Assembly: GCF_001953875.1 (NCBI RefSeq)
Contig: NZ_MQUR01000031.1
Coordinates: 1-64,000 of the forward strand
Origin: Streptomyces amritsarensis
GTDB taxonomy: Bacteria; Actinomycetota; Actinomycetes; Streptomycetales; Streptomycetaceae
Reading direction: 5' to 3'
Length of the DNA: 64,000 bases
Within the stretch, counting starts at the first letter, position 1. The number at the start of each line of letters is the position of its first letter. The translations under genes were made by a program, and so were the position numbers. Shown here piece by piece: positions 8,774 to 17,286 of this stretch. Below the pieces are notes generated by a model, which saw nothing but the letters and a program-made list of their open reading frames with translations, had not been told where the DNA came from and ran no database searches.

Positions 8774-10207
8774 CTACGGGCGCAGCTGCGGCTCACGCTC
8801 CAGGTCGCGCCGGTCGAGCTCGGCGTCCGGGGCCGCCAGCGGCGCCGCCCGGCCCGCGTCGGCGAGCGCCGCGGCCGGAGCCACCCCTGCCCACTGGAGG
8901 ATCTTCGCGGTGGCGAGGGCCTTCTCGCCGTCCAGGAGCTTGGCGACGTTCGCCCCGTGGTTGGCGCCCGGTGCGATCATCACGTGGCTGTCGCGCGCCC
9001 CGTACCCGATGCGGAACGGCTCGGCGCCCCACGGGTCGTTCTGCCCGTACACGAACAGCATCTGGTGGGCGTTGTCGCGCACCCACTTGTCGATGTCCGC
9101 CATGGCTCCCGGCTGGAAGGTCATGGGGATGTCGCGGGGCACGAAGTTGCGCGGCGGCTGGTAGCCGTAGCGGCTCAGGTTGCCCAGGTGCGGCTGCTTG
9201 ATGTCCGGGGAGCCGAGCTGGGTGCCCGCCTGGTAGTAATACGGCGTGTACGTCTCCAGGCCCTGGTCGGTGTAGGCGGAGAAGCCGGAGATACCGTCGA
9301 TCGAGTCCCAGATCTCCTGGTCGGAGGCGGTGGCGGCGGCCGGGACGGAGGCGCAGTCGGCCAGCAGGCTGTACTGCCAGAAGGCCCACACGTAGTCGAG
9401 GACGACGGCCTCGTAGGCCTTGTCGAGGCTGCCGACGGTAGTGAAGGTCCAGCCGTTCTCGGCGGCGGCCGCCGCGTACCTGGCCTCCAGCGGCTCGCGG
9501 CGTACGAGCGCCTCGCGCTGCACGGCGTTCAGCCTGTCGCGGCACTCCTTGGTGCCGACCTTGGCGAAGAACCGGTCGTAGGCGGAGTCCTCCTTGTCGA
9601 CGACGTCGTTGGGCGCGACGTACGCGACGACGCCGTCCATGTCCCGCGGGTAGAAGCGCTCGTAGTACGTCGCCGTCATGCCGCCCTTGCTGCCGCCCGT
9701 GGCCAGCCAGTTCTTCTTGTAGATCTTCTTCAGGGCGGTGAAGATGCGGTGCTGGTCGCTGGCGGCCTGCCAGATGTCCAGGTGCGCCCAGTTGGCCGCG
9801 TCGGGCCGCGAAGGCGTGAAGAATCGATACTCCATGGACACCTGGTTGCCGTCGATGATGGTCGTCGGCTCACTGCGGCGCGGGTTGGTGTTGACGTTGT
9901 AGCCGGAGGTGAAGAACACCGAGGGCCGGGAGACGTCCTTGTGCAACAGGGTCAGGCGCTGCTTGAAGGTGCCCTTCCACGGCTGCCGGTGGTCGACCGG
10001 CTGCTCGTAGTTCAGCACGAAGAATCGGTAGCCGGGGTACGGCTTCTCCTCGATCAGGCTCATCCCGGGAATGCCGAGGATCTGGTCCTTGATGTCCGCG
10101 GCGGCAGCCGGCTCCGCGGCGGTGGCCGCTTGTGCCGTGGAGCCGGCCGCGCCCATGGTGCCGATGAGCACCACGAGCGACAGCAGCCATCCGAGCGTCT
10201 TGCGCAT
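8774..10207 (-). CDS. Secreted serine peptidase, S28/S37 (PS-10) type
   Basis: This exported alpha/beta-hydrolase-fold peptidase has 477 residues. A signal peptide covers residues 1-27 (ending STAQA). The nucleophile elbow is GGSKGGMT with S173. The general pattern, including the N-terminal FFVLNYEQPVDH, matches Streptomyces secreted aminopeptidase-like proteins assigned to Pfam Peptidase_S37, and some annotations call them S28. A catalytic His is probably within ANHG near the C-terminus. ATG at 10207 is preferred over an in-frame GTG 21 bases upstream because AAGGGGAGGG precedes the ATG directly and the upstream start would put extra charge before the signal peptide. It is likely used for extracellular peptide nutrition or late-growth protein turnover. 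Confidence 0.82.
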   Translation of the reverse strand: MRKTLGWLLSLVVLIGTMGAAGSTAQAATAAEPAAAADIKDQILGIPGMSLIEEKPYPGYRFFVLNYEQPVDHRQPWKGTFKQRLTLLHKDVSRPSVFFTSGYNVNTNPRRSEPTTIIDGNQVSMEYRFFTPSRPDAANWAHLDIWQAASDQHRIFTALKKIYKKNWLATGGSKGGMTATYYERFYPRDMDGVVAYVAPNDVVDKEDSAYDRFFAKVGTKECRDRLNAVQREALVRREPLEARYAAAAAENGWTFTTVGSLDKAYEAVVLDYVWAFWQYSLLADCASVPAAATASDQEIWDSIDGISGFSAYTDQGLETYTPYYYQAGTQLGSPDIKQPHLGNLSRYGYQPPRNFVPRDIPMTFQPGAMADIDKWVRDNAHQMLFVYGQNDPWGAEPFRIGYGARDSHVMIAPGANHGANVAKLLDGEKALATAKILQWAGVAPAAALADAGRAAPLAAPDAELDRRDLEREPQLRP

Positions 10208-10291
10208 TCGCCCTCCCCTTGAGTTCACTTCGGTCGCCGTGAACCTAGCCGGGCCAACGCGCCGCTGAACAGACCCAGTTGGGACTGTCCC

Positions 10292-10693
10292 TCAGCACAG
10301 GATCCAGCCGGACTCCGCCGAGCCCGCCCCCACATCCCCCTTTACATACACACAGCGGTTGATCGCCCCCACGGTGACAGGCCCGGCATATCGGGTGAAG
10401 AGCCCCGCGTTGCCCACCGGCGCCCCGCCGCGCGGCTGGATACTGACCGCCATCCGCCGCCGGTCGCCGGGCGTGCGGGCCACGGCCATCGCACAGGCCT
10501 GGTTGCGGCTCTTGTAGACGCGCAGCTCGCCCGCCTCGAACGGCACCGTCCGCGCCAGCCGGCCCGCGCACCCGCCGCCCGCGGCCTGGACGGGAGCTCC
10601 GGCGAACAGCCCGCCGACGCAGAGCCACAGGGCCGCTGTGAGCGTTCCCAGCGACGCGGCCCGGCGGCCTCGCCCGTTCCGCCCCTTCACCAT
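10292..10693 (-). CDS. Small secreted protein of unknown function
   Basis: This 133-residue protein has a basic N-terminus and a clear signal peptide (cleavage probably after PVQA, residue 37). The mature part is about 96 residues with cysteines that may form disulfides (GGGC, NQAC, NRC and a C-terminal ILC). I do not recognise a family. ATG at 10693 is chosen because GGGGGA stands 4 bases upstream and the signal peptide starts there; the open frame extends 44 codons further with no secretion-like content. It lies 84 bases upstream of the secreted peptidase on the same strand, so co-transcription is possible. Confidence 0.68.
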   Translation of the reverse strand: MVKGRNGRGRRAASLGTLTAALWLCVGGLFAGAPVQAAGGGCAGRLARTVPFEAGELRVYKSRNQACAMAVARTPGDRRRMAVSIQPRGGAPVGNAGLFTRYAGPVTVGAINRCVYVKGDVGAGSAESGWILC

Positions 10694-10938
10694 CCAGTCC
10701 CCCGATCGGTCGTACGCACGATGTACGCACGCACGTACGACGCCCGGACGCCCGGAAAGGTTGCCGCCGTCAAGGATCCGGCCACCCCGCCGCGGGCCGC
10801 CCCTCCCTCGTACGAGTGCATCCACAACTCCCCGTCGTGACTACGGAAGTTCACGATCCGCCGGGGAATTACGCTAGGTGACCGCAAGTCCCGCACAACG
10901 TATCCGCAGATGCGGACGCCGCCGTGAAAGGCACTCAC

Positions 10939-11493
10939 ATGACGAACGACCTGCTCGACCGCAAGCTGGAGCGCGCCTTCACGCACCTGGACGCCGACCG
11001 GAGCGGAGTGGTCGACGCCGACGACATCATCGCGCTCGGCTCCCGCCTGCTGACCGCCCTCGCGGAGCCCGCCGACTCCCCCCGGGCCGCCCTGGTGATG
11101 GGCGGGCTGGCGGACTTCTGGCAGGACCTCTTCACCGAACTGGACCTGGACCGCGACGGCAAGGTCACGCCGGAGGAGTACAAGCTGGGCATGACCCGGC
11201 TGTACGCGCAGGGCGGGCCGGCCTACGACCGCTCGTTCCGCCCGATGATGCGGGCGATCCTCACCATCGTCGACACCGACGGCGACGGGGTCATCAGCCC
11301 GGAGGAGTTCCACCGGGCGCAGGAGGCCTTCGACACGGACCTGAGCCCCGCCCACACCGAGGCGCTGTTCCGGCGGATCGACGCGGACGGGGACGGCACG
11401 CTGACGGTGGACGAACTCCTCGACGCGGTCCGCGAGTACTACACCGGCACCGACGAGGACGCCCCGGGGAACCTGCTGTTCGGCGAGTTCTGA
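10939..11493 (+). CDS. EF-hand calcium-binding protein (calerythrin-like)
   Basis: This cytoplasmic 184-residue protein is made of four EF-hands whose calcium loops all look competent: DADRSGVVDADD (18-29), DLDRDGKVTPEE (69-80), DTDGDGVISPEE (112-123) and DADGDGTLTVDE (148-159). The order and spacing match calerythrin/sarcoplasmic calcium-binding proteins of actinomycetes, where even eukaryote-like EF-hands are common. There is no signal peptide. ATG at 10939 is preferred over an in-frame GTG at 10924, with AAAGGC upstream. It is convergent with the ABC exporter gene 20 bases away. It may buffer or sense calcium; no target is visible. Confidence 0.92.
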   Translation: MTNDLLDRKLERAFTHLDADRSGVVDADDIIALGSRLLTALAEPADSPRAALVMGGLADFWQDLFTELDLDRDGKVTPEEYKLGMTRLYAQGGPAYDRSFRPMMRAILTIVDTDGDGVISPEEFHRAQEAFDTDLSPAHTEALFRRIDADGDGTLTVDELLDAVREYYTGTDEDAPGNLLFGEF

Positions 11494-11512
11494 TCCCCGG
11501 GGCTCCCGCCGC

Positions 11513-14500
11513 TCAGGCCGCGGCCCGCTCGTCCTCCCCGACGAAGGTGCGCCACAGTTCGGCGTACCGGCCTCCGCGCGCCAGGAGTTCGGCGTGCGAG
11601 CCGTCCTCGACGACGCGGCCGCGGTCCATGACGACGACCCGGTCGGCCCGCGCGGCGGTGGTCAGCCGGTGCGCCACCACCAGCGTGGTCCGCTTGCCCG
11701 TGAGCCGGTCCGTCGCCTGGTTGACCTGGGCCTCGGTGGCCAGGTCCAGGGCGGCGGTGGCCTCGTCGAGCAGCAGCACGTCGGGGTCGACGAGCTCGGC
11801 GCGGGCCAGCGCGATCAGCTGGCGCTGTCCCGCGGAGAGGTTGCGGCCGCGTTCGGCGACGGTGTGCAGGTAGCCGCCGTCGAGGGTCGCGATCATGGCG
11901 TGCGCGCCCACCGCGCGGGCGGCGGCCTCCACCTCGGCGTCGCTCGCGGCCGGCCGCCCGTAGGCGATGGCGTCGCGGACGGTCCCCGGGAAGAGGTACG
12001 ACTCCTGGGGGACGACGCCCAGCCGGTGGCGGTACGCCGTCAGGTCCAGCTCCCGCAGGTCGACGCCGTCGGCGGTGATCCGGCCGGAGGTCGGGTCGTA
12101 GAACCGGGCCACCATCTTGACCAGGGTGGACTTGCCGGCTCCGGTCTCGCCGACGAAGGCCACGGTCTGTCCCGCGGGTATGCGCAGGCTGATCCCGGCC
12201 AGGGCGTCGCCCTTCTCGCCGCGTTCGGCGGCCGTCCCGTACTGGAAGCGGACGTCCTCGAAGGCGATCTCACCGCGCAGCCCGGGCAGCTCGCGCGGGT
12301 TCTGCGGCTGCGGGGTGGTGGTGGGCTCGCGCAGCAGGCCCTGGATGCGGCCGAGGGAGACGGTGGCCTGCTGGTAGCCGTCGAAGACCTGGGAGAGCTG
12401 CTGGACCGGGGCGAAGAACAGGTCGATGTAGAGCAGGTACGCGACCAGCGCGCCGGTGGTGAGCGTCCCGGCCTCCACCCGGCCCGCGCCGACGATCAGC
12501 ACGGCGGCCGCGGCGGCCGAGGACAGCAGCTGGACGAACGGGAAGTAGACCGAGATCAGCCACTGGCCGCGGACCCGGGCCTCGCGGTAGGAGTCGCTGC
12601 GCTCGGCGAAGCGGGTGGCGCCGGAGCCCTCGCGGCGGAAGGCCTGCACGATGCGCAGACCGGAGACGGACTCCTGGAGGTCTGCGTTGACCAGGCTGAC
12701 CCGGTCGCGGGCGAGCTCGTAGGCGGCGACGGACTTGCGGCGGAACACGATCGTCCCGACGACCAGGACGGGCAGGGTCGCGAAGACGATCAGGGCGAGC
12801 TCGACGTCGAGGACGAGCAGGGCGACCAGGATCCCGAAGAAGGTGAAGACGGAGACGACGGCGGTGACCAGCCCGGTCTGGAGGAACGTCGACAGGGAGT
12901 CCACGTCCGTGGTCATCCGGGTCATGATCTTGCCGGTCAGCTCGCGCTCGTAGTAGTCGAGGCCGAGCCGCTGGAGCTGCGCGAAGATCTTGACGCGGAG
13001 GGAGTACAGGACGCGCTCGCCGGTGCGGCCGGTCATCCGGGTCTCGGCGAACTGCGCGGCCCACTGGGCGACGACGACCGCGAGGGCGAGCCCGGCGGCC
13101 GCCCAGACGGCGCCGAGCACGGCCGCTTCGACACCCTGGTCGATGCCGTGGCGGATCAGGATCGGCAGGAGCAGACCGGATCCCGCGTCCACGGCGACGA
13201 GGGCCAGGCTGATGGCGAGCGGCGCCCAGAATCCCTTGAGCAGGCGGCGCAGGCCGTAGCTGTCCTCGGCGGCCGCGGCGCGGGTCTCGTCCACGTCGGG
13301 GAGGTCGTCGGCGGGCGGCAGCGCGGCGACCTGCGCGAGCAGTTCGGGGGTGGCGGGCGTCCCGGCCACCGCTCCGGCCATGGAGTGGCCGGCTCCGGGC
13401 GCCCCGCCGGGGGCGGGGGCGGTGCGGGGGCCGGCCGCCGCGTCGGGCTCCTCGCGGCGGCGCCAGAGCTCGGGGGTGATCCCGGCGGGAACCCGGCGCT
13501 TGGCGTTGACGGGCTCGGAGTCGATCTCGGCCTCGAGCTCGATGTCCCGTTCGAGGTCGCGGTCGAGCTCGCTCTCGAACTCGGCCATCGCGAGGGCGTC
13601 CGGGGTCCGCGGCGAGCCGGCGCCGAGCGCGTCGGGGTCGGTGAGCAGCCTGCGGTAGAGCGGTGAGCGCTTCTGCAGCTCCTCGTGCGTCCCGATCTCG
13701 GCGAGCCGGCCGCGGTCCAGGACGGCGATCCGGTCGGCCAGCGCGAGCGTGGAGCGGCGGTGGGCGATCAGCAGGGTGGTCCGCCCGGCCATGACGGCCC
13801 GCAGGGCCTCGTGGATCTCGTGCTCGACGCGGGCGTCCACGGCGGAGGTGGCGTCGTCGAGGAGCAGCAGCCTGGGGTCGGTGAGGATGGCGCGGGCCAG
13901 CGCGATGCGCTGGCGCTGGCCGCCGGAGAGTGTCAGGCCCTGCTCGCCGACCTTGGTGTCGTACCCGGCGGGCAGGGCCCGGACGAACCCGTCGGCCTGG
14001 GCGGCGCGGGCGGCGGCCTCGATCTGCTCGTCGGTGGCGCCCGGGTGCCCGTAGGCGATGTTGGCGCGGATGGTGTCGGAGAAGAGGAAGGAGTCCTCGG
14101 GGACGAGGCCGATCGCGCCGCGCAGGGACGCGTAGGTCAGCTCCCGGACGTCGTGGCCGCCGATGCGGACGGTGCCGCGGTCGGCGTCGTAGAAGCGCGG
14201 CATGAGGAGCGAGACGGTGGACTTGCCGCTGCCCGAGGCGCCGACGACCGCGACGGTCTCGCCTTCGGCCACGGACAGCGAGAACCCGTCGAGGACGGGC
14301 CGCTCCGGGTCGTAGCCGAAGTGGACGTCCTCGAACTCGACGGTGGCGGGCGCGTCGGAGGGCAGTTCGCGTGTGCCCTCCCGGATCGCGGGCTCCGTGT
14401 CGATGAGCTCGAAGACCCGGTCCGCGCCGGCGCGGGCCTGCTGGGCGACGGTGAGCACCATGGCGAGCATCCGGACGGGGCCGACGAGCTGCGCGAGATA

Positions 14501-15367
14501 GGTGGAGAAGGCGACGAAGGTGCCGAGGGTGACCTGCCCCTCGGTGGCCATCCAGCCGCCGAGCGCCAGCATGGCGACCTGGGCGAGCGCGGGCACGGCC
14601 TGGAGGGCGGGGGTGTAGCGGGAGTTGAGCCGGATGGCCCGCATCCGCCCGGCGAACAGCCGGCGTCCGGCGTCGCGCAGCTTGGAGGTCTCCTGCTCCT
14701 CCTGGCCGAAGCCCTTGACGACGCGTACGCCGGTCACGGCCCCGTCGACGACGCCCGCGACGGCGGCGGCCTGGCTCTGCGCGTACCAGGTGGCGGGGAA
14801 GAGCTTCTTCCGGCTGCGCTTGGCGATGAACCACAGGGCGGGGGCCATCAGCAGCGCGACGACGGTCAGCAGCGGCGACAGCCACAGCATGATCCCGAGG
14901 GATATCCCGAAGAGCAGGAAGTTCCCGATCGTCATCGGGAGCATGAAGAGCAGGCCCTGGATGAGCTGGAGGTCGGTGGTGGCGCGGCCGACGACCTGAC
15001 CGGTGGACAGTTCGTCCTGCCGCCGCCCGTCGAGGCGGGAGATGGTGTCGTACATGTCCGTGCGCAGGTCGTGCTGCACGTCGAGGGCGAGGCGCCCGCC
15101 GTAGTACCGGCGTATGTAGGTGAGGACGTACACGAGCAGGGCGGCGGCTATGAGCATCCCGGCCCAGGGGCCCATGGGCCTGGTGTGGTCCCCGATGACG
15201 TCGTCGATGATCACCTTGGTGACCAGCGGTACGAGCGCCATGACGGCCATGCCCGCCAGCGAGGAGCCGAGCGCGAGCAGCACGTTGGCCTTGTACCGCC
15301 AGGTGTAGGCGGCCAGCCGCCTGGCCCAGCCCCGTTTCTCCCCCGCCGCTGTCTGTGCCGCCGCCAC
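11513..15367 (-). CDS. Fused two-half ABC exporter (TMD-NBD-TMD-NBD)
   Basis: This single polypeptide of 1284 residues contains both halves of a type IV (ABCB-like) exporter. Half one has its membrane domain at about 20-310, Walker A GASGSGKS near 376, signature LSGGQRQR near 480 and Walker B ending LLLDDATSA near 500. Half two has its membrane domain at about 705-990, Walker A GETGAGKS near 1072, signature LSAGQRQL near 1175 and Walker B LLLDEATAA near 1197. The halves are joined by a charged, Pro/Ala-rich linker of about 125 residues. One composite site is degenerate: Asp replaces the catalytic Glu in half one and LSAGQ replaces LSGGQ in half two. GTG at 15367 is chosen because GGGGAGG lies 5 bases ahead. 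The substrate is unknown; multidrug or lipid export is typical. Confidence 0.93.
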   Translation of the reverse strand: MAAAQTAAGEKRGWARRLAAYTWRYKANVLLALGSSLAGMAVMALVPLVTKVIIDDVIGDHTRPMGPWAGMLIAAALLVYVLTYIRRYYGGRLALDVQHDLRTDMYDTISRLDGRRQDELSTGQVVGRATTDLQLIQGLLFMLPMTIGNFLLFGISLGIMLWLSPLLTVVALLMAPALWFIAKRSRKKLFPATWYAQSQAAAVAGVVDGAVTGVRVVKGFGQEEQETSKLRDAGRRLFAGRMRAIRLNSRYTPALQAVPALAQVAMLALGGWMATEGQVTLGTFVAFSTYLAQLVGPVRMLAMVLTVAQQARAGADRVFELIDTEPAIREGTRELPSDAPATVEFEDVHFGYDPERPVLDGFSLSVAEGETVAVVGASGSGKSTVSLLMPRFYDADRGTVRIGGHDVRELTYASLRGAIGLVPEDSFLFSDTIRANIAYGHPGATDEQIEAAARAAQADGFVRALPAGYDTKVGEQGLTLSGGQRQRIALARAILTDPRLLLLDDATSAVDARVEHEIHEALRAVMAGRTTLLIAHRRSTLALADRIAVLDRGRLAEIGTHEELQKRSPLYRRLLTDPDALGAGSPRTPDALAMAEFESELDRDLERDIELEAEIDSEPVNAKRRVPAGITPELWRRREEPDAAAGPRTAPAPGGAPGAGHSMAGAVAGTPATPELLAQVAALPPADDLPDVDETRAAAAEDSYGLRRLLKGFWAPLAISLALVAVDAGSGLLLPILIRHGIDQGVEAAVLGAVWAAAGLALAVVVAQWAAQFAETRMTGRTGERVLYSLRVKIFAQLQRLGLDYYERELTGKIMTRMTTDVDSLSTFLQTGLVTAVVSVFTFFGILVALLVLDVELALIVFATLPVLVVGTIVFRRKSVAAYELARDRVSLVNADLQESVSGLRIVQAFRREGSGATRFAERSDSYREARVRGQWLISVYFPFVQLLSSAAAAAVLIVGAGRVEAGTLTTGALVAYLLYIDLFFAPVQQLSQVFDGYQQATVSLGRIQGLLREPTTTPQPQNPRELPGLRGEIAFEDVRFQYGTAAERGEKGDALAGISLRIPAGQTVAFVGETGAGKSTLVKMVARFYDPTSGRITADGVDLRELDLTAYRHRLGVVPQESYLFPGTVRDAIAYGRPAASDAEVEAAARAVGAHAMIATLDGGYLHTVAERGRNLSAGQRQLIALARAELVDPDVLLLDEATAALDLATEAQVNQATDRLTGKRTTLVVAHRLTTAARADRVVVMDRGRVVEDGSHAELLARGGRYAELWRTFVGEDERAAA

Positions 15368-15589
15368 GTAGGCCTCCCCGTTCGGTCCTGTCCTGCCGGA
15401 AGCGGGAACGCCCCGACCGGCGGATTTCATCCCGCCGCAACAATTCGAACGTGTACGCCGGTCGGCTCCGGCGCACGCGGAGAGCCCCGGCATGTGGTCC
15501 GTCCGTGTCGTACGCCGCCCCCCGTGCTCCGTTCAGCCGCCCGGACCCGCCGGGGTGCAGGCTCCGGAACCGGCGAACAGACTGGGCGC

Positions 15590-16534
15590 ATGCCGGAGCC
15601 GCCTGAGCAGCCGCCGCCCGGACCGCGGGCGGCGGAGCCGGCGGCCCCGCCGAGCCCGTCGAGGGCGTTCCTGGAGAAGGTCGCGTACATCGCGGCGCCG
15701 GGGACCATCGTCCTCGGACTCCTCTACTACTTCGGCACCACCTACACGCAGGCGTACTACGCCACCTTCGGCGTGCCGACGGCCGACCTCCAGCTCTCCG
15801 TCGAGGCGTATCTGGTGCGCAGCCCGAGCGCGATCTTCTTCCCGCTCTGGTTGCTGCTGTTCTGCGGGCTGGCCGTGCTGCTGGTGCTGGGGTGTGCGGG
15901 GCGGCTGCTGGGCCGGCCGGAGCAGCGGGCGCGTCGTGAGGCGGTGACCGGCTGGCTCCTCGCGACGGGGCTGTTGCTGGTGCTGGCGGGGTTCCCGGTC
16001 TTCTTCTGGGAGGACCGGCTGCCGCGGCTGCCCGCGGGCTGGCTGCGCCAGTTCGTGCCCTGCCTGACGGTGGCCCTGGGCGCCACGCTGGCGTTCGCCG
16101 CCGTACAGCTGCGCCTGAGCAGCCCCGACGGACGGGACCGGGCGGATCCCGGGGACCGTACGGCCGACCGGCTGTGGCTGGCGGCCGGCGCCCTGCTCCT
16201 CGGGGTGCTGACGATGAGCCTGTTCTTCGGCATGGCGCGGTACGTGGCCGCGGCGGGCCGCGTGGAAGCCCTGCGGGACGCCGCGGGCGGCTACGTGTCC
16301 AGCCCGAGGGCCGTGGTCTACTCCCGGGTGCCCGTGACCCACCACGCCCCGGGCATCCTCTTCGACGACCTGGGCAGCGCCAAGGGCCCGTACCGCTACC
16401 AGTACCGCGGCTTCCGCGTCCTGGCCAAGACGCCTGCCCGCCTCTACCTCGTCTCCCACGTACCCGGTCAGAAGTCCCGCACTCTGGTGGTGCTGCCCGA
16501 CGACGACACGGTCAGGATCGAGATCAGTCCGTGA
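15590..16534 (+). CDS. Polytopic membrane protein of unknown function
   Basis: This 314-residue protein begins with a Pro-rich cytoplasmic stretch (about 25 residues). Five hydrophobic segments follow: near IAAPGTIVLGLLYYFG, FFPLWLLLFCGLAVLLVLG, GWLLATGLLLVLAGFPVFF, LTVALGATLAFAAVQL and LWLAAGALLLGVLTMSLFF. A soluble C-terminal region of roughly 90 residues is probably outside the membrane. No catalytic motif is visible and I do not recognise the family. ATG at 15590 opens the Pro-rich stretch; the ribosome site is weak. The gene is divergent from the ABC exporter with a 222-base gap. Its last 11 bases overlap the end of the convergent lipoprotein gene. Confidence 0.75.
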   Translation: MPEPPEQPPPGPRAAEPAAPPSPSRAFLEKVAYIAAPGTIVLGLLYYFGTTYTQAYYATFGVPTADLQLSVEAYLVRSPSAIFFPLWLLLFCGLAVLLVLGCAGRLLGRPEQRARREAVTGWLLATGLLLVLAGFPVFFWEDRLPRLPAGWLRQFVPCLTVALGATLAFAAVQLRLSSPDGRDRADPGDRTADRLWLAAGALLLGVLTMSLFFGMARYVAAAGRVEALRDAAGGYVSSPRAVVYSRVPVTHHAPGILFDDLGSAKGPYRYQYRGFRVLAKTPARLYLVSHVPGQKSRTLVVLPDDDTVRIEISP

Positions 16535-17159
16535 GACCGGGCTCAGGGCTGTCCGTGGCGCTCGGGTCAGGAGTCTCGGACCCGGTGGGGTCGCCCGTCG
16601 TCACGGAGGGCGAGGGCGTCCCGGTACCCGTGGTGTCCGCGCCGCTGGGGGTGGCCTCGCCCACCGCCTGACCGGAGATGCCGACGGACAGGGCACCGCC
16701 GTCGGACGTGGTGGCCGTCAGCTGCCCGCTGTAGGAGCCCGGCTCCGTCGCGATGTGCCGGATGCTGATCCGGCACATGCCGCCGGGCGGCAGCTCGACG
16801 TCCGTACAGGTGTCCTCGATGATCGAGGTCTCGCCGCTGTCGACGGTGGCGGCGAGGTTCTGGACGGTGACGGGGTCGCCCCCGGTGTTGACCACGGTGA
16901 CGTCCCCGCCGGCGGGCTCGCCGACCGGCGCGGTCGGGACGTCGACGTGGGAGTTCGCATCGTCCACGCCCTTCCCCAGGAACACCGATGCCGAGGGGCC
17001 GGGGGTGGTCGTCACGTCGGTCGAGGGCGCCGGCGAGCTCGGCGAGGTCGGCGGGGAAGTCGGCCCGGGCGGGTCGGGCGTGGCGCCGCACCCCGCGGCG
17101 GTGGCCAGTGCCCCGGCCGCCACTGTCGCAGTGAGCCCCCGTACGACTGTGCGCAGCAC
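16524..17159 (-). CDS. Cell-surface lipoprotein with Ig-like beta domain
   Basis: This is a predicted lipoprotein of 211 residues. A short hydrophobic signal ends in a lipobox (TAAGC, cysteine 24). A Pro/Ser/Thr-rich spacer follows, then one compact beta-sandwich-like domain (about 70-165) with an NTGGDPVTV strand pattern resembling ASPM-SPD-2-Hydin/choice-of-anchor domains, where it speaks of nucleus-free surface adhesion or assembly rather than catalysis. The C-terminal tail is again low-complexity Thr/Ser/Pro. Two domain cysteines (EDTC-TDV and GGMC) may form a disulfide. GTG at 17159 is preferred because GGAGG is upstream and the lipobox then falls at the normal position. It lies downstream of the TPP enzyme on the same strand. 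Confidence 0.72.
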   Translation of the reverse strand: MLRTVVRGLTATVAAGALATAAGCGATPDPPGPTSPPTSPSSPAPSTDVTTTPGPSASVFLGKGVDDANSHVDVPTAPVGEPAGGDVTVVNTGGDPVTVQNLAATVDSGETSIIEDTCTDVELPPGGMCRISIRHIATEPGSYSGQLTATTSDGGALSVGISGQAVGEATPSGADTTGTGTPSPSVTTGDPTGSETPDPSATDSPEPGLTD

Positions 17160-17286
17160 GGCACCGCCACCTCCGTCCGGATCGGGTCCGCGGCCAACGT
17201 CCCACAGGTGCGTCCGCGTCCCGCCGACCCGGGCCGGTGACACAGTGTCATCACCCGGACGAGCGTGCTGCGCGGGCCCGGAAGGG

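Noticed and set aside
11594..13666. 690-codon plus-strand frame opposite the ABC exporter
   Set aside because: Gly/Asp/Arg low-complexity antisense of the second exporter half.
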